DNA of 51,413 bases from Halomonas elongata (GTDB lineage Bacteria; Pseudomonadota; Gammaproteobacteria; Pseudomonadales; Halomonadaceae): the NCBI RefSeq assembly GCF_029081005.1, contig NZ_JAJQTQ010000026.1:1-51413 (forward strand), given 5' to 3'. The notes beneath the pieces were generated by a model. That model ran no database searches and was not told where the DNA came from. It worked only from the letters and a program-made list of their open reading frames with translations. Every line of letters begins with the position of its first letter. The first letter of the stretch is position 1. Made by a program: the position numbers and the translations under genes. Of the stretch, positions 36,900-46,114 are shown in pieces.

Positions 36900-37186
36900 A
36901 GGAAGCGCTGAACAAATCGACGAGCGGTGCGAATTGCAAGGCGCACGGAGCACAGCACCGAGCGGAGCGACAAACATCCGAAGGATGGCCCCGAAGGGGC
37001 GAGAAACCGGAGGTTTCGAGTCAACCGGAGCCTATGGGGTATAGGTGAGGATTCCGAGCACCGCGCACAAATTCGCCAGGAGCGAATTTGAACCGTCTTT
37101 AGACGGGCCCGCAGGGTAGCCGCCATGGATGGCGGCTATAGCGCAGTGATTTGCCCGCGCAGGCATTTGTGCAGTGTTTCCTCTAA
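36896..37186. mobile_element. MITE-like inverted-repeat element, copy 2
   Basis: The element is about 281 bp (36901-37181), flanked by the direct repeat TCTAA (36896-36900 and 37182-37186). The left end GGAAGCGCTGAACAAAT and the reverse complement of the right end GGAAACACTGCACAAAT match at 14 of 17 positions. The first 26 bp after the left end are almost identical to copy 1, as are the blocks CCGGAGCCTATG and GGTATAGGTGAGGATT. It has an extra internal part, with a palindrome at 37117-37138, that is missing in copy 1. No protein is encoded. Confidence 0.87.
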
Positions 37187-37276
37187 GTCATCCATGATGA
37201 CTGACAGGAGAGAGAACGCGGGGTAACCTCATGACCTGACAGCCTCATCCAGTATTCAACCCGATCGGAGCCCGAC

Positions 37277-37618
37277 ATGGATTGCCTGTTCTGCAAGATC
37301 ATCAATCGCGAGATTCCCTCCGATATCGTCTATGAGGACGATGATGTCCTGGCCTTCAACGATATCGACCCCAAGGCGCCGACCCATATGCTGGTGGTGC
37401 CGAAGAAGCACATCGCGACCCTGAACGATATCGAAGAGGGCGATCTGGCCCTGGTGGGACGCCTCCAGTACACCGCCGCACACCTGGCCAGGGAGCAGGG
37501 ATTCGCCGACGATGGTTATCGCGTGGTGATGAACTGCAATGACCAGGGCGGCCAGACGGTCTATCATATTCATATGCACCTGATGGGCGGTCGTCGCTTC
37601 ACTTGGCCGGCTGGATAG
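37277..37618 (+). CDS. hinT: HIT-family nucleoside phosphoramidase HinT
   Basis: A 113-residue purine nucleoside phosphoramidase and AMP-lysine hydrolase. The histidine triad QTVYHIHMHLMGGR and the N-terminal CLFCKIINREIPSDIVYED are standard. It lies upstream of coq7, as in the Pseudomonas arrangement hinT-coq7-speD-osmC that I recall. The 91 bp between the element and this gene presumably hold its promoter. Confidence 0.95.
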   Translation: MDCLFCKIINREIPSDIVYEDDDVLAFNDIDPKAPTHMLVVPKKHIATLNDIEEGDLALVGRLQYTAAHLAREQGFADDGYRVVMNCNDQGGQTVYHIHMHLMGGRRFTWPAG

Positions 37619-37771
37619 CCGGAACCCGCGCGGCGCCAGGCCGTGCTACCGAAAGCGCTCGACGCATCGGGTGCATCTGCGCCGCCCGTGAGGCGGCGTT
37701 TTGCTTCGCGGGCGCTGTGCCTGGCGAGGCGCTCGGTTACAATGGCGTCACCGACCGCACAAGGGGGTGCC

Positions 37772-38416
37772 ATGACTCGCCAATATTCCCGCGCCGACGA
37801 CCTGATCCACCAGTTCGATACCGTATTGCGCACCCTGGTGCCCAGGGCGGCTCAGCCCTCGCGTCCTTCACCCGCCACCGACGAGGTGGAGGACGAGGCG
37901 CTCGACGAGGAGCAGCGCCACCATGCTGCTGGGCTGATGCGAATCAATCATACCGGTGAGGTCTGTGCCCAGGCGCTGTATCAGGGCCAGGGGCTGACCG
38001 CCAAGCTGCCCGAGATCCGTGGCCAGATGGAGGAGGCCGCCCAGGAGGAGGTCGATCATCTGGCCTGGTGCGATGCCCGCCTGCAGGAGCTCGATGGCCG
38101 TACCAGCCTGCTGAATCCACTGTTCTATGCGGCCTCCTTCGGCATCGGTGCCGTGGCGGGGGCCGTGGGTGATCGTGTCAGTCTGGGTTTCGTGGCTGCC
38201 ACCGAAGAGCAGGTGGGCCGCCATCTCGACGAGCACATGGAAAAGCTGCCGTCCGGCGACCGTCGTTCCAGGGCGGTCCTTCGCCAGATGGCCATCGACG
38301 AGGCGCATCATGCCCAGCAGGCGCTGGAGGCGGGCGGGGCCCGTTTCCCGGCTCCGGTCAAGGCGGGCATGACGCTGATGTCGAGGGTGATGACCAAATC
38401 GGTCTACAGGCTCTAA
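37772..38416 (+). CDS. coq7: Demethoxyubiquinone hydroxylase Coq7
   Basis: Di-iron monooxygenase that hydroxylates 2-octaprenyl-3-methyl-6-methoxy-1,4-benzoquinol in ubiquinone synthesis (an alternative to UbiF). The 214-residue product shows the ferritin-like iron ligands in [37 protein letters not shown] and [11 protein letters not shown] chose ATG 37772 ([16 protein letters not shown]), preceded by AAGGGGG; the longer frame from 37643 adds an unrelated basic stretch. The stop codon is where a heptad array begins. Confidence 0.95.
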   Translation: MTRQYSRADDLIHQFDTVLRTLVPRAAQPSRPSPATDEVEDEALDEEQRHHAAGLMRINHTGEVCAQALYQGQGLTAKLPEIRGQMEEAAQEEVDHLAWCDARLQELDGRTSLLNPLFYAASFGIGAVAGAVGDRVSLGFVAATEEQVGRHLDEHMEKLPSGDRRSRAVLRQMAIDEAHHAQQALEAGGARFPAPVKAGMTLMSRVMTKSVYRL

Positions 38417-38549
38417 GCTGGAAGCTTGAAGCCGTAAGCTGGAAGAAACCCCAAAAAGCGCCCCCCACCCCGATCTTGCCGGGGTGGGGGGCGCTTTTTC
38501 TTCCAGCTTCAAGCTTACCGCTTAAGGCTCCCGCGCTCCGCGCGGGCTA
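38416..38549. repeat. Facing heptad arrays between coq7 and speD
   Basis: On the plus strand AGCTGGA AGCTTGA AGCCGTA AGCTGGA (38416-38443) starts at the last A of the coq7 stop codon. On the minus strand AGCCTTA AGCGGTA AGCTTGA AGCTGGA runs toward it from the speD side. A further AGCCCGC starts with the AG of the speD TAG. The two sets face each other around a terminator and are partly complementary, extending its stem. Confidence 0.75.
38453..38499. terminator. Bidirectional terminator between coq7 and speD
   Basis: A 20-bp perfect stem from AAAAAGCG + CCCCCCACCCCG (38453-38472), 7-nt loop ATCTTGC, and the complement ending in GCGCTTTTT (38480-38499). T-tracts exist on both strands, so it can stop transcription from both convergent genes. 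Confidence 0.95.
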
Positions 38550-39341
38550 GTCCATGTTGCGCGAGTAGAAGATCTCGAGCATTTCCTTGCGCAGTCGTCC
38601 CTCGATGTCGCGGGCTTCCTCGAAGGAGATATCGCGACGCGACGTGCCGAACAGGTAGTTGTCCAGCGCGAAGTCCTTGAGCAGCATCTTGGTGTGGAAC
38701 ATGTTCTCCTGATACACGTTGACGTCGATCATCTGGTAGGCGCGCTTGGTGTCCTCGGCCAGGTAGTCCTGGATGGAGGTGATGTCGTGATCGATGAACA
38801 ACTTCTTGCCGTCCACGTCCCGGGTGAAGCCGCGCACCCGGTAGTCCATGGTCACGATGTCGGAGTCGAAGCTGTGGATCAGGTAGTTGAGCGCCTTCAG
38901 CGGGCTGATCTGGCCGCAGGTGGAGACGTCGATGTCCAGGCGAAAGGTGCTGATGCCGTTGTCCGGGTGGGATTCGGGATAGCTGTGCACCGTGACGTGG
39001 CTCTTGTCCAGATGCGCCACGACGGTCTCCGGCAGGGGGCCGGGGCCAGGTTCCATCTGCTCGGGGTCCGTCTCTTCCAGCTCGTGCTCGGCGATCAGGA
39101 TGGTCACGCTGGCACCATGGGGCTCGTAGTCCTGGCGAGAGATGTTGAGCACCTGGGCGCCGATGATGTTGGTGACATCCTTGAGGATCTGGGTGAGACG
39201 CTCGGCATTGTAGAGCTCGTCGATGTAATCGATGTAGGCGCGCCGCTGTTCCTCGGTCTTGGCGTAGCAGATGTCGTAGATGTTGAAGCTCAGGGAGCTG
39301 GTCAGGTTGTTGAACCCGTGGAGTCGGAGATTGCCGGTCAC
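38547..39341 (-). CDS. speD: S-adenosylmethionine decarboxylase proenzyme
   Basis: Makes decarboxylated SAM, the aminopropyl donor for spermidine. The proenzyme self-cleaves before a serine that becomes the pyruvoyl group, seen in [14 protein letters not shown]. Other family segments are [23 protein letters not shown] (in parts) and [21 protein letters not shown] place the start at GTG 39341 because AAGGAGG lies 7 bp upstream and the product has 264 residues, as in E. coli. The ATG at 39377 would add 12 residues without a ribosome binding site. speE is not in the window. Confidence 0.95.
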   Translation of the reverse strand: MTGNLRLHGFNNLTSSLSFNIYDICYAKTEEQRRAYIDYIDELYNAERLTQILKDVTNIIGAQVLNISRQDYEPHGASVTILIAEHELEETDPEQMEPGPGPLPETVVAHLDKSHVTVHSYPESHPDNGISTFRLDIDVSTCGQISPLKALNYLIHSFDSDIVTMDYRVRGFTRDVDGKKLFIDHDITSIQDYLAEDTKRAYQMIDVNVYQENMFHTKMLLKDFALDNYLFGTSRRDISFEEARDIEGRLRKEMLEIFYSRNMD

Positions 39342-39494
39342 GTCCGAGCCTCCTTCGATATGGCTGATGGTGTTCATCCCGACGAGCGGCGCCGGAACCC
39401 GCGTGGCGATGGAAAGGCGCGTATTATGCACAGCCGGCGGTGGGCGCGCACCCGACAAGCCATGTTTTTTCCCGCCGGGCCTGGGCGAGGTGTC

Positions 39495-39914
39495 TCATTG
39501 CTCGACGATGGTGAAGGAGTGCGTCACCTCGACCCCGCCGTTGGCCAGCATGATCGAGGCGCTGCAATACTTGTCGGCGGAGAGTTCCACCGCGCGCTTG
39601 ACCTGTTTCTCCTTGAGGCCCTGGCCGCTGACGGTAAAGTGCACATGGATCCTGGTGAAGACGCTGGGCACGCTGTCGGCGCGTTCGGCCTCGATGCTGG
39701 CCACGCAGTCCGATACCGGAGCACGGGACTTCTCGAGGATTTCCAGCACGTCGAAGGAGGTGCAGGCGCCGAGTCCCATCAGCAGCATCTCCATCGGACG
39801 CGGACCGGTATTGCGACCGCCGTGATCGGGCGGGCCATCGATGACCACGCTATGGCCACTGCCGGATTCGGTGACGAACTGGCGACCGTCTGTCCACTTG
39901 ACGCTGGCTTTCAT
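39495..39914 (-). CDS. OsmC/YhfA-family protein
   Basis: A 139-residue small OsmC-fold protein like E. coli YhfA. Two conserved cysteines are present: MGLGACTSFDVLEIL and ADKYCSASIML. Such proteins are thought to act as thiol-dependent peroxidases, though YhfA itself is poorly defined. The neighbouring speD and coq7 show the same order as in Pseudomonas, where a crp/vfr gene comes next; none is present here. Confidence 0.9.
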   Translation of the reverse strand: MKASVKWTDGRQFVTESGSGHSVVIDGPPDHGGRNTGPRPMEMLLMGLGACTSFDVLEILEKSRAPVSDCVASIEAERADSVPSVFTRIHVHFTVSGQGLKEKQVKRAVELSADKYCSASIMLANGGVEVTHSFTIVEQ

Positions 39915-39981
39915 GGGGCAAGGTATCCTTGTTCAGAGGAGGAGTAGGGGAGGAGCAGCATAGCAGTTGCCCGCTTCCAAC

Positions 39982-40647
39982 TCAGCCCCGCAAGGCCTGG
40001 TCCAGGGTGGCGAGTCGTTCCGGGGTGCCCACGTCGACCCAGTGCCCCTGATGGTGATGGCCGGCAATTCGACCGTCGGCGATGGCCGCGCGGAGCAGGG
40101 GTGCCAGGGCGAAGGCGCCCTCGGCACGGTCGGCCACCAGTGCCGGAGCGATCTGGGCGATGCCGGCATAGGTCAGTCGGGGGCCCGGTCCTTCTCGAAC
40201 GCGACTGTTGGCATCGAGGAGGAAATCGCCCTCGGGATGATGGGCCGGGTTGTCGACCAGTACCAGCCGCGCCAGGTCGCTGCCCAGCGACGACGGTAGC
40301 GTGGCGGGATCGAGGTCGCACCAGACATCGCCGTTGACGAGCAGGAAGGGCATATCGCCCAGCAATGGCAGGGCCTGGCGGATACCGCCACCGGTCTCCA
40401 GGGGCGTCGTTTCATGGCTCCAGGCGATGGAAACCCCGTAGGCGCTGCCGTCACCCAGGGCGTCGACGATCTGTTCGGCGCGGTAGCTGACATTGATCAC
40501 CAGGTCCCGAATGCCGGCATGGGCGAGCCGCTCCAGGTGGTGGACGATCAGCGGCTTGCCGCCCACGTCCAGCAGCGGCTTGGGGCAGTGGTCGGTCAGC
40601 GGGCGCATGCGCGTGCCGAGTCCTGCGGCCAGGATCATCGCCTTCAT
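39982..40647 (-). CDS. murU: N-acetylmuramate alpha-1-phosphate uridylyltransferase
   Basis: Nucleotidyltransferase of the MurNAc recycling route that bypasses de novo UDP-MurNAc synthesis. The 221-residue protein has the sugar-nucleotidyltransferase signature [22 protein letters not shown] (in parts) and [10 protein letters not shown]. It overlaps amgK by 4 bp (ATGA). The AmgK-MurU pair and its divergent lptD neighbour occur likewise in Pseudomonas putida as I recall. Confidence 0.93.
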   Translation of the reverse strand: MKAMILAAGLGTRMRPLTDHCPKPLLDVGGKPLIVHHLERLAHAGIRDLVINVSYRAEQIVDALGDGSAYGVSIAWSHETTPLETGGGIRQALPLLGDMPFLLVNGDVWCDLDPATLPSSLGSDLARLVLVDNPAHHPEGDFLLDANSRVREGPGPRLTYAGIAQIAPALVADRAEGAFALAPLLRAAIADGRIAGHHHQGHWVDVGTPERLATLDQALRG

Positions 40648-41687
40648 GCCACGCGCTCCCAGGCGATGCCCTGGGCTTCCAGTTTCGCCAGCAGGGCAGG
40701 GCGGAGGGTGTAGGCGACCCAGTCGCGGAAGTCGGCGAACTCGTCCTGTTCCGCCAGTGCATCCTCAAGGTGATCGAGGAAATGAGGCACGCGAGCCAGA
40801 TAGCCCTGACGTCCGTCGCGCAGGGTCAGGCGGCAGAAGATGCCGATGACCTTGAGGGCGCGTTGCACGGCCATGCCGGCGGCCCAACGCTGGAAGGACG
40901 ATGCGTCGATATCGTCCAGGCGGCCATCGGCCATGGCTCGCTGGCGGAACGCTTCGATCCAGGCGTGGCGCCGGCTCGCCGGGAAACGGCAATAGCGACC
41001 GTGCAGCAGCGAGATCAGGTCGTAGCTCAGCGGGCCGGCCACGGCGTCCTGGAAATCGATCAGGTGCAGATCGTCGTCGGCGACCATCAGATTCATGGCG
41101 TCGAAATCGCGGTGCACGGTGACGACCGGCTGGGCCAGGGCGTTATCGATCAGTTGTTGACGCAGCGTGGGCCAGCTCGGCGGTGGTGTCAGCGTCAGCC
41201 AGTGGTCGAGGCACCAGACCGGGAAGAGATCCAGCTCTCGTCCCAGCAGGTCGGCGTCGTAGGCCGGCAGCCCCACCGGTTCGGCACGATTCTGCAGCGC
41301 GTCGAGCAACGTCAGGGCCCTGTCGTGCCAGGCCAGGGTGGCCGGCGCTTCCGAGGCCCCGAAACAGAGCTGGAGGGGGGTGTCGCCGAGGTCCTCGAGC
41401 TCCAGGAAGCCGGTGTCCAGATCCACCGCATGGAGACGGGGGACCGGCAGGTCGGCGTCCGCCCAGCGACGTGCGATGGCCACGAAGGGGGCGCTGTCCT
41501 CCTTGTCCGGGGGCGCGTCCATCAGGATACGACGGGTGCCGTCGGCGAGGACCAGCCGAAAGTAGCGACGGAAGCTGGCGTCGTCGGCGGCCAGGTGCAG
41601 GTCGAGAGCGTCGGGTGCGACCCCGTGACGTTCGGCAGCCCAATGGCGGAGGGCGGATTGGCGCGAGGTCGTGTCGGCCTCTGGCAT
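40644..41687 (-). CDS. amgK: N-acetylmuramate/N-acetylglucosamine anomeric kinase
   Basis: Phosphorylates MurNAc at the anomeric hydroxyl, giving the substrate for MurU. The 347-residue protein has the aminoglycoside-phosphotransferase fold: catalytic [14 protein letters not shown] and metal-binding [20 protein letters not shown] 41687 follows GAGGTGA; the open frame upstream to 41909 does not fit. It is divergent from lptD across a 169-bp gap. Confidence 0.93.
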   Translation of the reverse strand: MPEADTTSRQSALRHWAAERHGVAPDALDLHLAADDASFRRYFRLVLADGTRRILMDAPPDKEDSAPFVAIARRWADADLPVPRLHAVDLDTGFLELEDLGDTPLQLCFGASEAPATLAWHDRALTLLDALQNRAEPVGLPAYDADLLGRELDLFPVWCLDHWLTLTPPPSWPTLRQQLIDNALAQPVVTVHRDFDAMNLMVADDDLHLIDFQDAVAGPLSYDLISLLHGRYCRFPASRRHAWIEAFRQRAMADGRLDDIDASSFQRWAAGMAVQRALKVIGIFCRLTLRDGRQGYLARVPHFLDHLEDALAEQDEFADFRDWVAYTLRPALLAKLEAQGIAWERVA

Positions 41688-41818
41688 CTTCACCTCAATG
41701 TTTCGTCTGAGTTCGGGGCGTCCTTCGGTTGACGCCCCCGGGGCGTCGCCGCATGCTGAGGCCCGATGTCGTCGGCGATGAGAGGGGCTCGTCGGCGGGA
41801 CAGTTTGAACAGTGACTG

Positions 41819-41824
41819 TATAAT
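41819..41824 (+). promoter_or_regulatory. Predicted -10 element of lptD
   Basis: A perfect TATAAT, directly preceded by TG, 32 bp upstream of the lptD start. No good -35 lies 17 bp upstream, so it may be an activated or extended promoter. Confidence 0.45.
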
Positions 41825-41856
41825 ACCGATTCACTCCGCCAAGGACATCGTTGAAC

Positions 41857-44322
41857 ATGGGCAATCGATCCTCCTGGACGGCCCTGGCCGGCCTCGTGAC
41901 CTCGAGCATGGTGACCGCCCCGCTATGGGCGGCGCCTCCCGAGTCGTTGCCGGCCGAGCAGCTGGACTGGCAGCCCTGGGGCGAGGATCGCCCCGAAGGT
42001 GCCGTGTGTCGGGGGTACTACCGGATGCCGGCATATCGGCTGCCGGCGCCGTCCGAAGGCAAGGTCGCCAGCGAGGCCGATGATGGCCAGTACGGTGAGG
42101 ACGGCGAGACGACCCTCAGCGGTGAAGTGCTGTTGCGTCGTGGCGATACTCAACTGGAAGCGCCGCAGGTGCGTGTGCCTGCCTCCCGCGAACGCGTGCT
42201 GGCCGAGGGCCCGTTGGCGCTGCGTGATCGCAATCTGCTGGTGCGTGGCGATGCCGCCTCCTTCTCGCTGGACAGCGAGGCGGCAAGCATCGACCAGGCC
42301 CACTATGTGGCCCACGAGGAGCGGTTGCGTGGCGATGCCGTGCAGCTGGCGCGTGTCGCGGAAGGACGCTACCAGTTGACCGAGGCCAGCTTCACGACCT
42401 GCGAGCCGGGTAACGACCTGTGGCGCCTGGTCGGCAATGACATCGTCCTGGATCGGCAGAGCGGTTTCGGCACCGCTCGACATGCCCGCCTCGAGGTCGG
42501 CAAGGTGCCCGTCTTCTACTGGCCCTGGGTACGCTTCCCCATCGACGAGCGCCGCCAGACCGGCTTCCTGTGGCCGACGCTCGGCGTCTCCGGCGATGGT
42601 CTCGACTATGCCCAGCCGTTCTACTGGAATATCGCGCCGAACCAGGATGCCACCATCACGCCGCGTGTGATCAGCGACCGGGGCCTGTTGCTCGGGGGGG
42701 AGTACCGCTACTTGCTGCCCTCCGATGCCGGCGCCATCGAGGGGGCCTACATTGCCGACGACCGGCGCGCCGGCGATGATGCCTCGAGGTATTCGGCGCT
42801 GGAAAACGGCGACGCCCGCTGGTATCTCGATTACCGCCACGCCGGCCATGTCGATGAGCGTACCCGCTATCGGCTGCGCTATGGCGCCGCCAGCGATGGC
42901 CGCTATTTCGACGACTTCGGCCAGACGTTCGGCGAGACCGATACCCAGAGCATGAAACGCCTGGCCCAGCTCGAGTACCGCGGCGACACCTGGCGCCTGG
43001 AGGGCAAGGCCCAGGGCTACCAGGTACTGGACGATCCCCTGAACGAGAACGACAAGCCCTTCTATCGGTTGCCGAGCCTGACTGCTGCGGCACGCTGGGA
43101 ACAGGATGTCGGTTTCTACGAGGAGTGGAATGCCAACGCCACCTACTTTTGGCGCGATATCGAGGGTGACGAGCAGGGTTTCTACGATTACAAGGACCAG
43201 CAGCGGCAGGTGCCGCTGCGCGAGGCGGCCAACGGGGCCCGGTTGCAATTGACGCCGGCCGTCGGTTGGCGGGGCGATACCACCTGGGGCTTTCTCGAGC
43301 CGCGACTGCAGCTGCATCACACCAGCTATGAGCTGGATTATGGCGACCGCCTCACCGAGCGTGACGAGAGCTTGACCCGTACGTTGCCGGTGGCCTCCCT
43401 GGATGCAGGCCTGGTCTTCGAGCGGGATCTCGATGTCGCTGGGGATGCCTACCGTCAGACCCTCGAGCCTCGGCTCAACTATGCCTATGTGCCGGCTCGG
43501 GACCAGAGCGAGTTTCCCGACTTCGACACCTCGGAGCTGGCCTTCTCCTGGAACCAGCTGTGGTCGCCCTATCGCTTCAGCGGCGGTGATCGCGTCGGCG
43601 ATCTCAACCGACTCTCCTACGGGGTGCGCAGTCGCTTCCTCGAGGACCGTAGCGGGCGTGAACGGCTTTCCTTCGGTCTGGGACAGGCGGCCTATTTCGA
43701 GGATCGCCACATCGACATGCAGGGGGATGCCGACACCCTGCCGTCCGACCCGGACGAGCGCTATCGCGCCACCCGTCAACGTTCGCCCTGGGTGACGCAG
43801 CTCGACTGGCGGATCGACGATCACTGGCGTACCCGCTGGGAGTGGCTCTACGACGACCGCAAGAGCCGTACCGAGAGCACGGGGGTCGATGTGCAATACC
43901 GGGCGGATGCCGGGCATGTGGTGAACCTCGGCTATCGCTGGCAACTCGAAGGCTTCGAGCCCACCGAGGATATCGAGGACACGCGTACCTACGATCGGGA
44001 AGAGTTCTCCGCTTCCTTCGCCTACAAGGCGATGAATCGCCTGGACCTGATCGGCGGAGTGCGTTACGACAACACCAACGACCGGATGCTCGAGCAACTG
44101 GCGGGTGTGCAGTGGAACGACTGCTGCTATGGTCTGCAGCTGGTGTGGCGTGAGTGGATCGACGACGAGGACACCGCCAACACCATCGAGGACGACACCA
44201 CCGATCGCGGGCTCTTTTTACGTTTCGTGTTCAAGGGGCTGGGTGGCGTCGGCGGAGAGGCCGGTCACTTTTTCGAATCGGCGGTTCCCGGCTATCGCGG
44301 CACCGACCTCGGCCGGCCCTGA
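41857..44322 (+). CDS. lptD: LPS assembly outer membrane protein LptD
   Basis: Outer membrane beta-barrel that, with LptE, inserts LPS at the cell surface. The 821-residue precursor has a signal peptide (about residues 1-27, APLWA cut before APPES), an OstA-like N-terminal domain and a C-terminal barrel from about residue 200. Conserved cysteines in CRGYY, FTTCEPG and DCCYG fit the family's interdomain disulfides. I chose ATG 41857; an in-frame TTG at 41851 is also possible with an AAGGA 5 bp before it. It heads the operon with surA, pdxA, rsmA, apaG and apaH. Confidence 0.95.
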   Translation: MGNRSSWTALAGLVTSSMVTAPLWAAPPESLPAEQLDWQPWGEDRPEGAVCRGYYRMPAYRLPAPSEGKVASEADDGQYGEDGETTLSGEVLLRRGDTQLEAPQVRVPASRERVLAEGPLALRDRNLLVRGDAASFSLDSEAASIDQAHYVAHEERLRGDAVQLARVAEGRYQLTEASFTTCEPGNDLWRLVGNDIVLDRQSGFGTARHARLEVGKVPVFYWPWVRFPIDERRQTGFLWPTLGVSGDGLDYAQPFYWNIAPNQDATITPRVISDRGLLLGGEYRYLLPSDAGAIEGAYIADDRRAGDDASRYSALENGDARWYLDYRHAGHVDERTRYRLRYGAASDGRYFDDFGQTFGETDTQSMKRLAQLEYRGDTWRLEGKAQGYQVLDDPLNENDKPFYRLPSLTAAARWEQDVGFYEEWNANATYFWRDIEGDEQGFYDYKDQQRQVPLREAANGARLQLTPAVGWRGDTTWGFLEPRLQLHHTSYELDYGDRLTERDESLTRTLPVASLDAGLVFERDLDVAGDAYRQTLEPRLNYAYVPARDQSEFPDFDTSELAFSWNQLWSPYRFSGGDRVGDLNRLSYGVRSRFLEDRSGRERLSFGLGQAAYFEDRHIDMQGDADTLPSDPDERYRATRQRSPWVTQLDWRIDDHWRTRWEWLYDDRKSRTESTGVDVQYRADAGHVVNLGYRWQLEGFEPTEDIEDTRTYDREEFSASFAYKAMNRLDLIGGVRYDNTNDRMLEQLAGVQWNDCCYGLQLVWREWIDDEDTANTIEDDTTDRGLFLRFVFKGLGGVGGEAGHFFESAVPGYRGTDLGRP

Positions 44323-44395
44323 GAGTCGCCTGCAAGCTCGCAAGGCAGCCATCTGCAGACGTCTCGCAACATTCATGACGAAAGGAAGGATAGAC

Positions 44396-45037
44396 ATGCG
44401 CAGCCGACAACTCGCCACCCTGACACTGGCCCTGTGCCTCGGCCTGGCGCCGGTGGGCGCCATGGCCCAGGATGTACGTCAGCCCCTGGACCGCATCGTG
44501 GCGGTGGTCAACGAGGGCGCGATCATGAACACTCAACTGGAAGATCGGGTCGCGCGCACGCGTGCCCAGATGGAAGCCCAGGGCATGGAGATGCCGCCGA
44601 ACGATGCGCTGCGCCAACAAGTGCTCGATCGGTTGATTGTCGAGGAGATCCAGCTGCAGATGGCACGGGACGCCAATCTCAGCGTGGACGATACCGAGCT
44701 CAATCGTCAGGTGCGGGCCATCGCCCAGAATAACGAGATGAACCTGGAGCAGTTCGCCGATGCCCTGGAGGCCGATGGCCTGTCGCTCGGCGTGGTGCGT
44801 GACCAGGTGCGTCGTGAACTCCTGATGCGCCAGATCCAGCAGCGCCGCGTCGGCAGCCGGGTCAGCATCTCCGAGGCCGAGGTCAATCGCTTCATCGAAC
44901 AGCAGGGCGGTGGCATGACGGCCGAGCGGGCGCGTCGGGCGCTGTTCCAGCGCAAGGCCAGCGACGAGATGGAAGCCTGGATGCAGGAAATTCGCTCCCA
45001 GGCCTTCGTCGAAGAGCGTCTCGGATCGGAGTCGTGA
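44396..45037 (+). CDS. surA: SurA-like periplasmic chaperone lacking both PPIase domains
   Basis: The product has only 213 residues, half the usual ~430. It keeps a signal peptide (to AMAQ), the SurA N-terminal domain (QPLDRIVAVVNEGAIMNTQL, LIVEEIQLQMARDANLSVDD) and the C-terminal segment RALFQRKASDEMEAWMQEIRSQAFVEERL (in parts). The two parvulin domains normally between them are absent: after EVNRFIEQQ the sequence moves in frame to the C-terminal segment. Location and neighbours (lptD, pdxA with GTGA overlap, rsmA) confirm orthology. The chaperone function probably remains. In E. coli, as I recall, SurA without its PPIase domains is largely active. Confidence 0.9.
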   Translation: MRSRQLATLTLALCLGLAPVGAMAQDVRQPLDRIVAVVNEGAIMNTQLEDRVARTRAQMEAQGMEMPPNDALRQQVLDRLIVEEIQLQMARDANLSVDDTELNRQVRAIAQNNEMNLEQFADALEADGLSLGVVRDQVRRELLMRQIQQRRVGSRVSISEAEVNRFIEQQGGGMTAERARRALFQRKASDEMEAWMQEIRSQAFVEERLGSES

Positions 45038-46077
45038 GCGACACCGACTTACCCGTTCTTGCCCTGACCACCGGCGAGCCAGCCGGTATCGGCCCCGAGC
45101 TCGCCGTGATGATGGCGAGCGAGTCGCCGCCTCCCGCCAGGGTGGTGGCGGTGGGCGATCCGGCGCTGCTCGAGGAACGTGCCCGTGCCATCGGTCGTTC
45201 CGTCACGGTTCATGCCCTCTCGCCGGGCGAGTCGCCACCGGCACCTCGCGCCGGTGTGCTGCCGGTATGGCCGGTGTCACTGCGGGCTCCGTGCCGGCCG
45301 GGGACACTGGACACGCGCAATGCGGCTTATGTGCTGGAGACCCTGACCCGGGCGGTTGCTGCCTGCCGGGCCGGCGAGGCGGCGGGCATGGTCACGGCCC
45401 CTCTGCACAAGGGGGTGATCATCGAGGCCGGTCACGCCGGTTTTCAGGGCCATACCGAATACCTGCGTGACGCCTGCGGGGTCGACGAGGTGGTGATGAT
45501 GCTTGCCACCGACCCTGCCCTGCACGCCACGTCGCCCTCATGGCATGGCGAGACGGCGCTGCGTGTCGCCCTGGCCACTACCCATCTGCCATTGCGCGAG
45601 GTGAGCGACGCCGTGACCGGGCCGCGGCTGACGCGTATCCTGCGTATCCTCGACGCCGAGTTGCGGCACCGTTTCGGCATCCCGTCGCCACGCCTCCTGG
45701 TCTGCGGGCTCAATCCCCATGCCGGCGAGGCGGGACACCTGGGGCGCGAGGAACTCGATGTCATCATCCCGACCCTCGAGGCGCTGCGTGGCGAAGGGTT
45801 GACGCTCGACGGTCCGCTGCCGGCGGATACCCTGTTCACCCCGCACCATCTGGCCCGGGCCGACGCCGTCCTGGCGATGTATCATGATCAGGGCCTGCCC
45901 GTGCTCAAGTATGCCGGTTTCGGGCGCGCCGCCAATATCACCCTGGGGCTGCCGCTGGTGCGCACCTCGGTGGATCATGGCACGGCGCTGGATCTCGCCG
46001 GTCGCGGCGAGGCCGATCCGGGAAGCTTGTCCACCGCCGTGAGGCTGGCCATCGAAATGGTTCGGCGCGGCGATTGA
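45034..46077 (+). CDS. pdxA: 4-hydroxythreonine-4-phosphate dehydrogenase
   Basis: Oxidises 4-phosphohydroxy-L-threonine in pyridoxal 5'-phosphate synthesis. The 347-residue protein starts at GTG 45034 inside the surA stop codon (GTGA) with TTGALTTGEPAGIGPEL-like sequence (LALTTGEPAGIGPELA). Other signatures are TAPLHKGVIIEAGHAGFQGHTEYL (in parts), GLNPHAGEAGHLGREE and MYHDQGLPVLKY. It is coupled to surA and precedes rsmA. Confidence 0.95.
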   Translation: MSDTDLPVLALTTGEPAGIGPELAVMMASESPPPARVVAVGDPALLEERARAIGRSVTVHALSPGESPPAPRAGVLPVWPVSLRAPCRPGTLDTRNAAYVLETLTRAVAACRAGEAAGMVTAPLHKGVIIEAGHAGFQGHTEYLRDACGVDEVVMMLATDPALHATSPSWHGETALRVALATTHLPLREVSDAVTGPRLTRILRILDAELRHRFGIPSPRLLVCGLNPHAGEAGHLGREELDVIIPTLEALRGEGLTLDGPLPADTLFTPHHLARADAVLAMYHDQGLPVLKYAGFGRAANITLGLPLVRTSVDHGTALDLAGRGEADPGSLSTAVRLAIEMVRRGD

Positions 46078-46114
46078 GGCAGAGAAGACCATAGCGATAG
46101 AAGGACTCCCCCGA

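Noticed and set aside
36901..37181. Short open frame inside copy 2 (about 36839-37126, minus strand) as a transposase
   Set aside because: It is 95 codons, has no transposase motif, and crosses the element border.
44105..45037. surA starting inside lptD, or surA broken by a frameshift
   Set aside because: The upstream part is a wrong frame of lptD. The gene is continuous from ATG 44396 to its stop, and no parvulin remnants are found in other frames nearby, so it is a clean domain loss.
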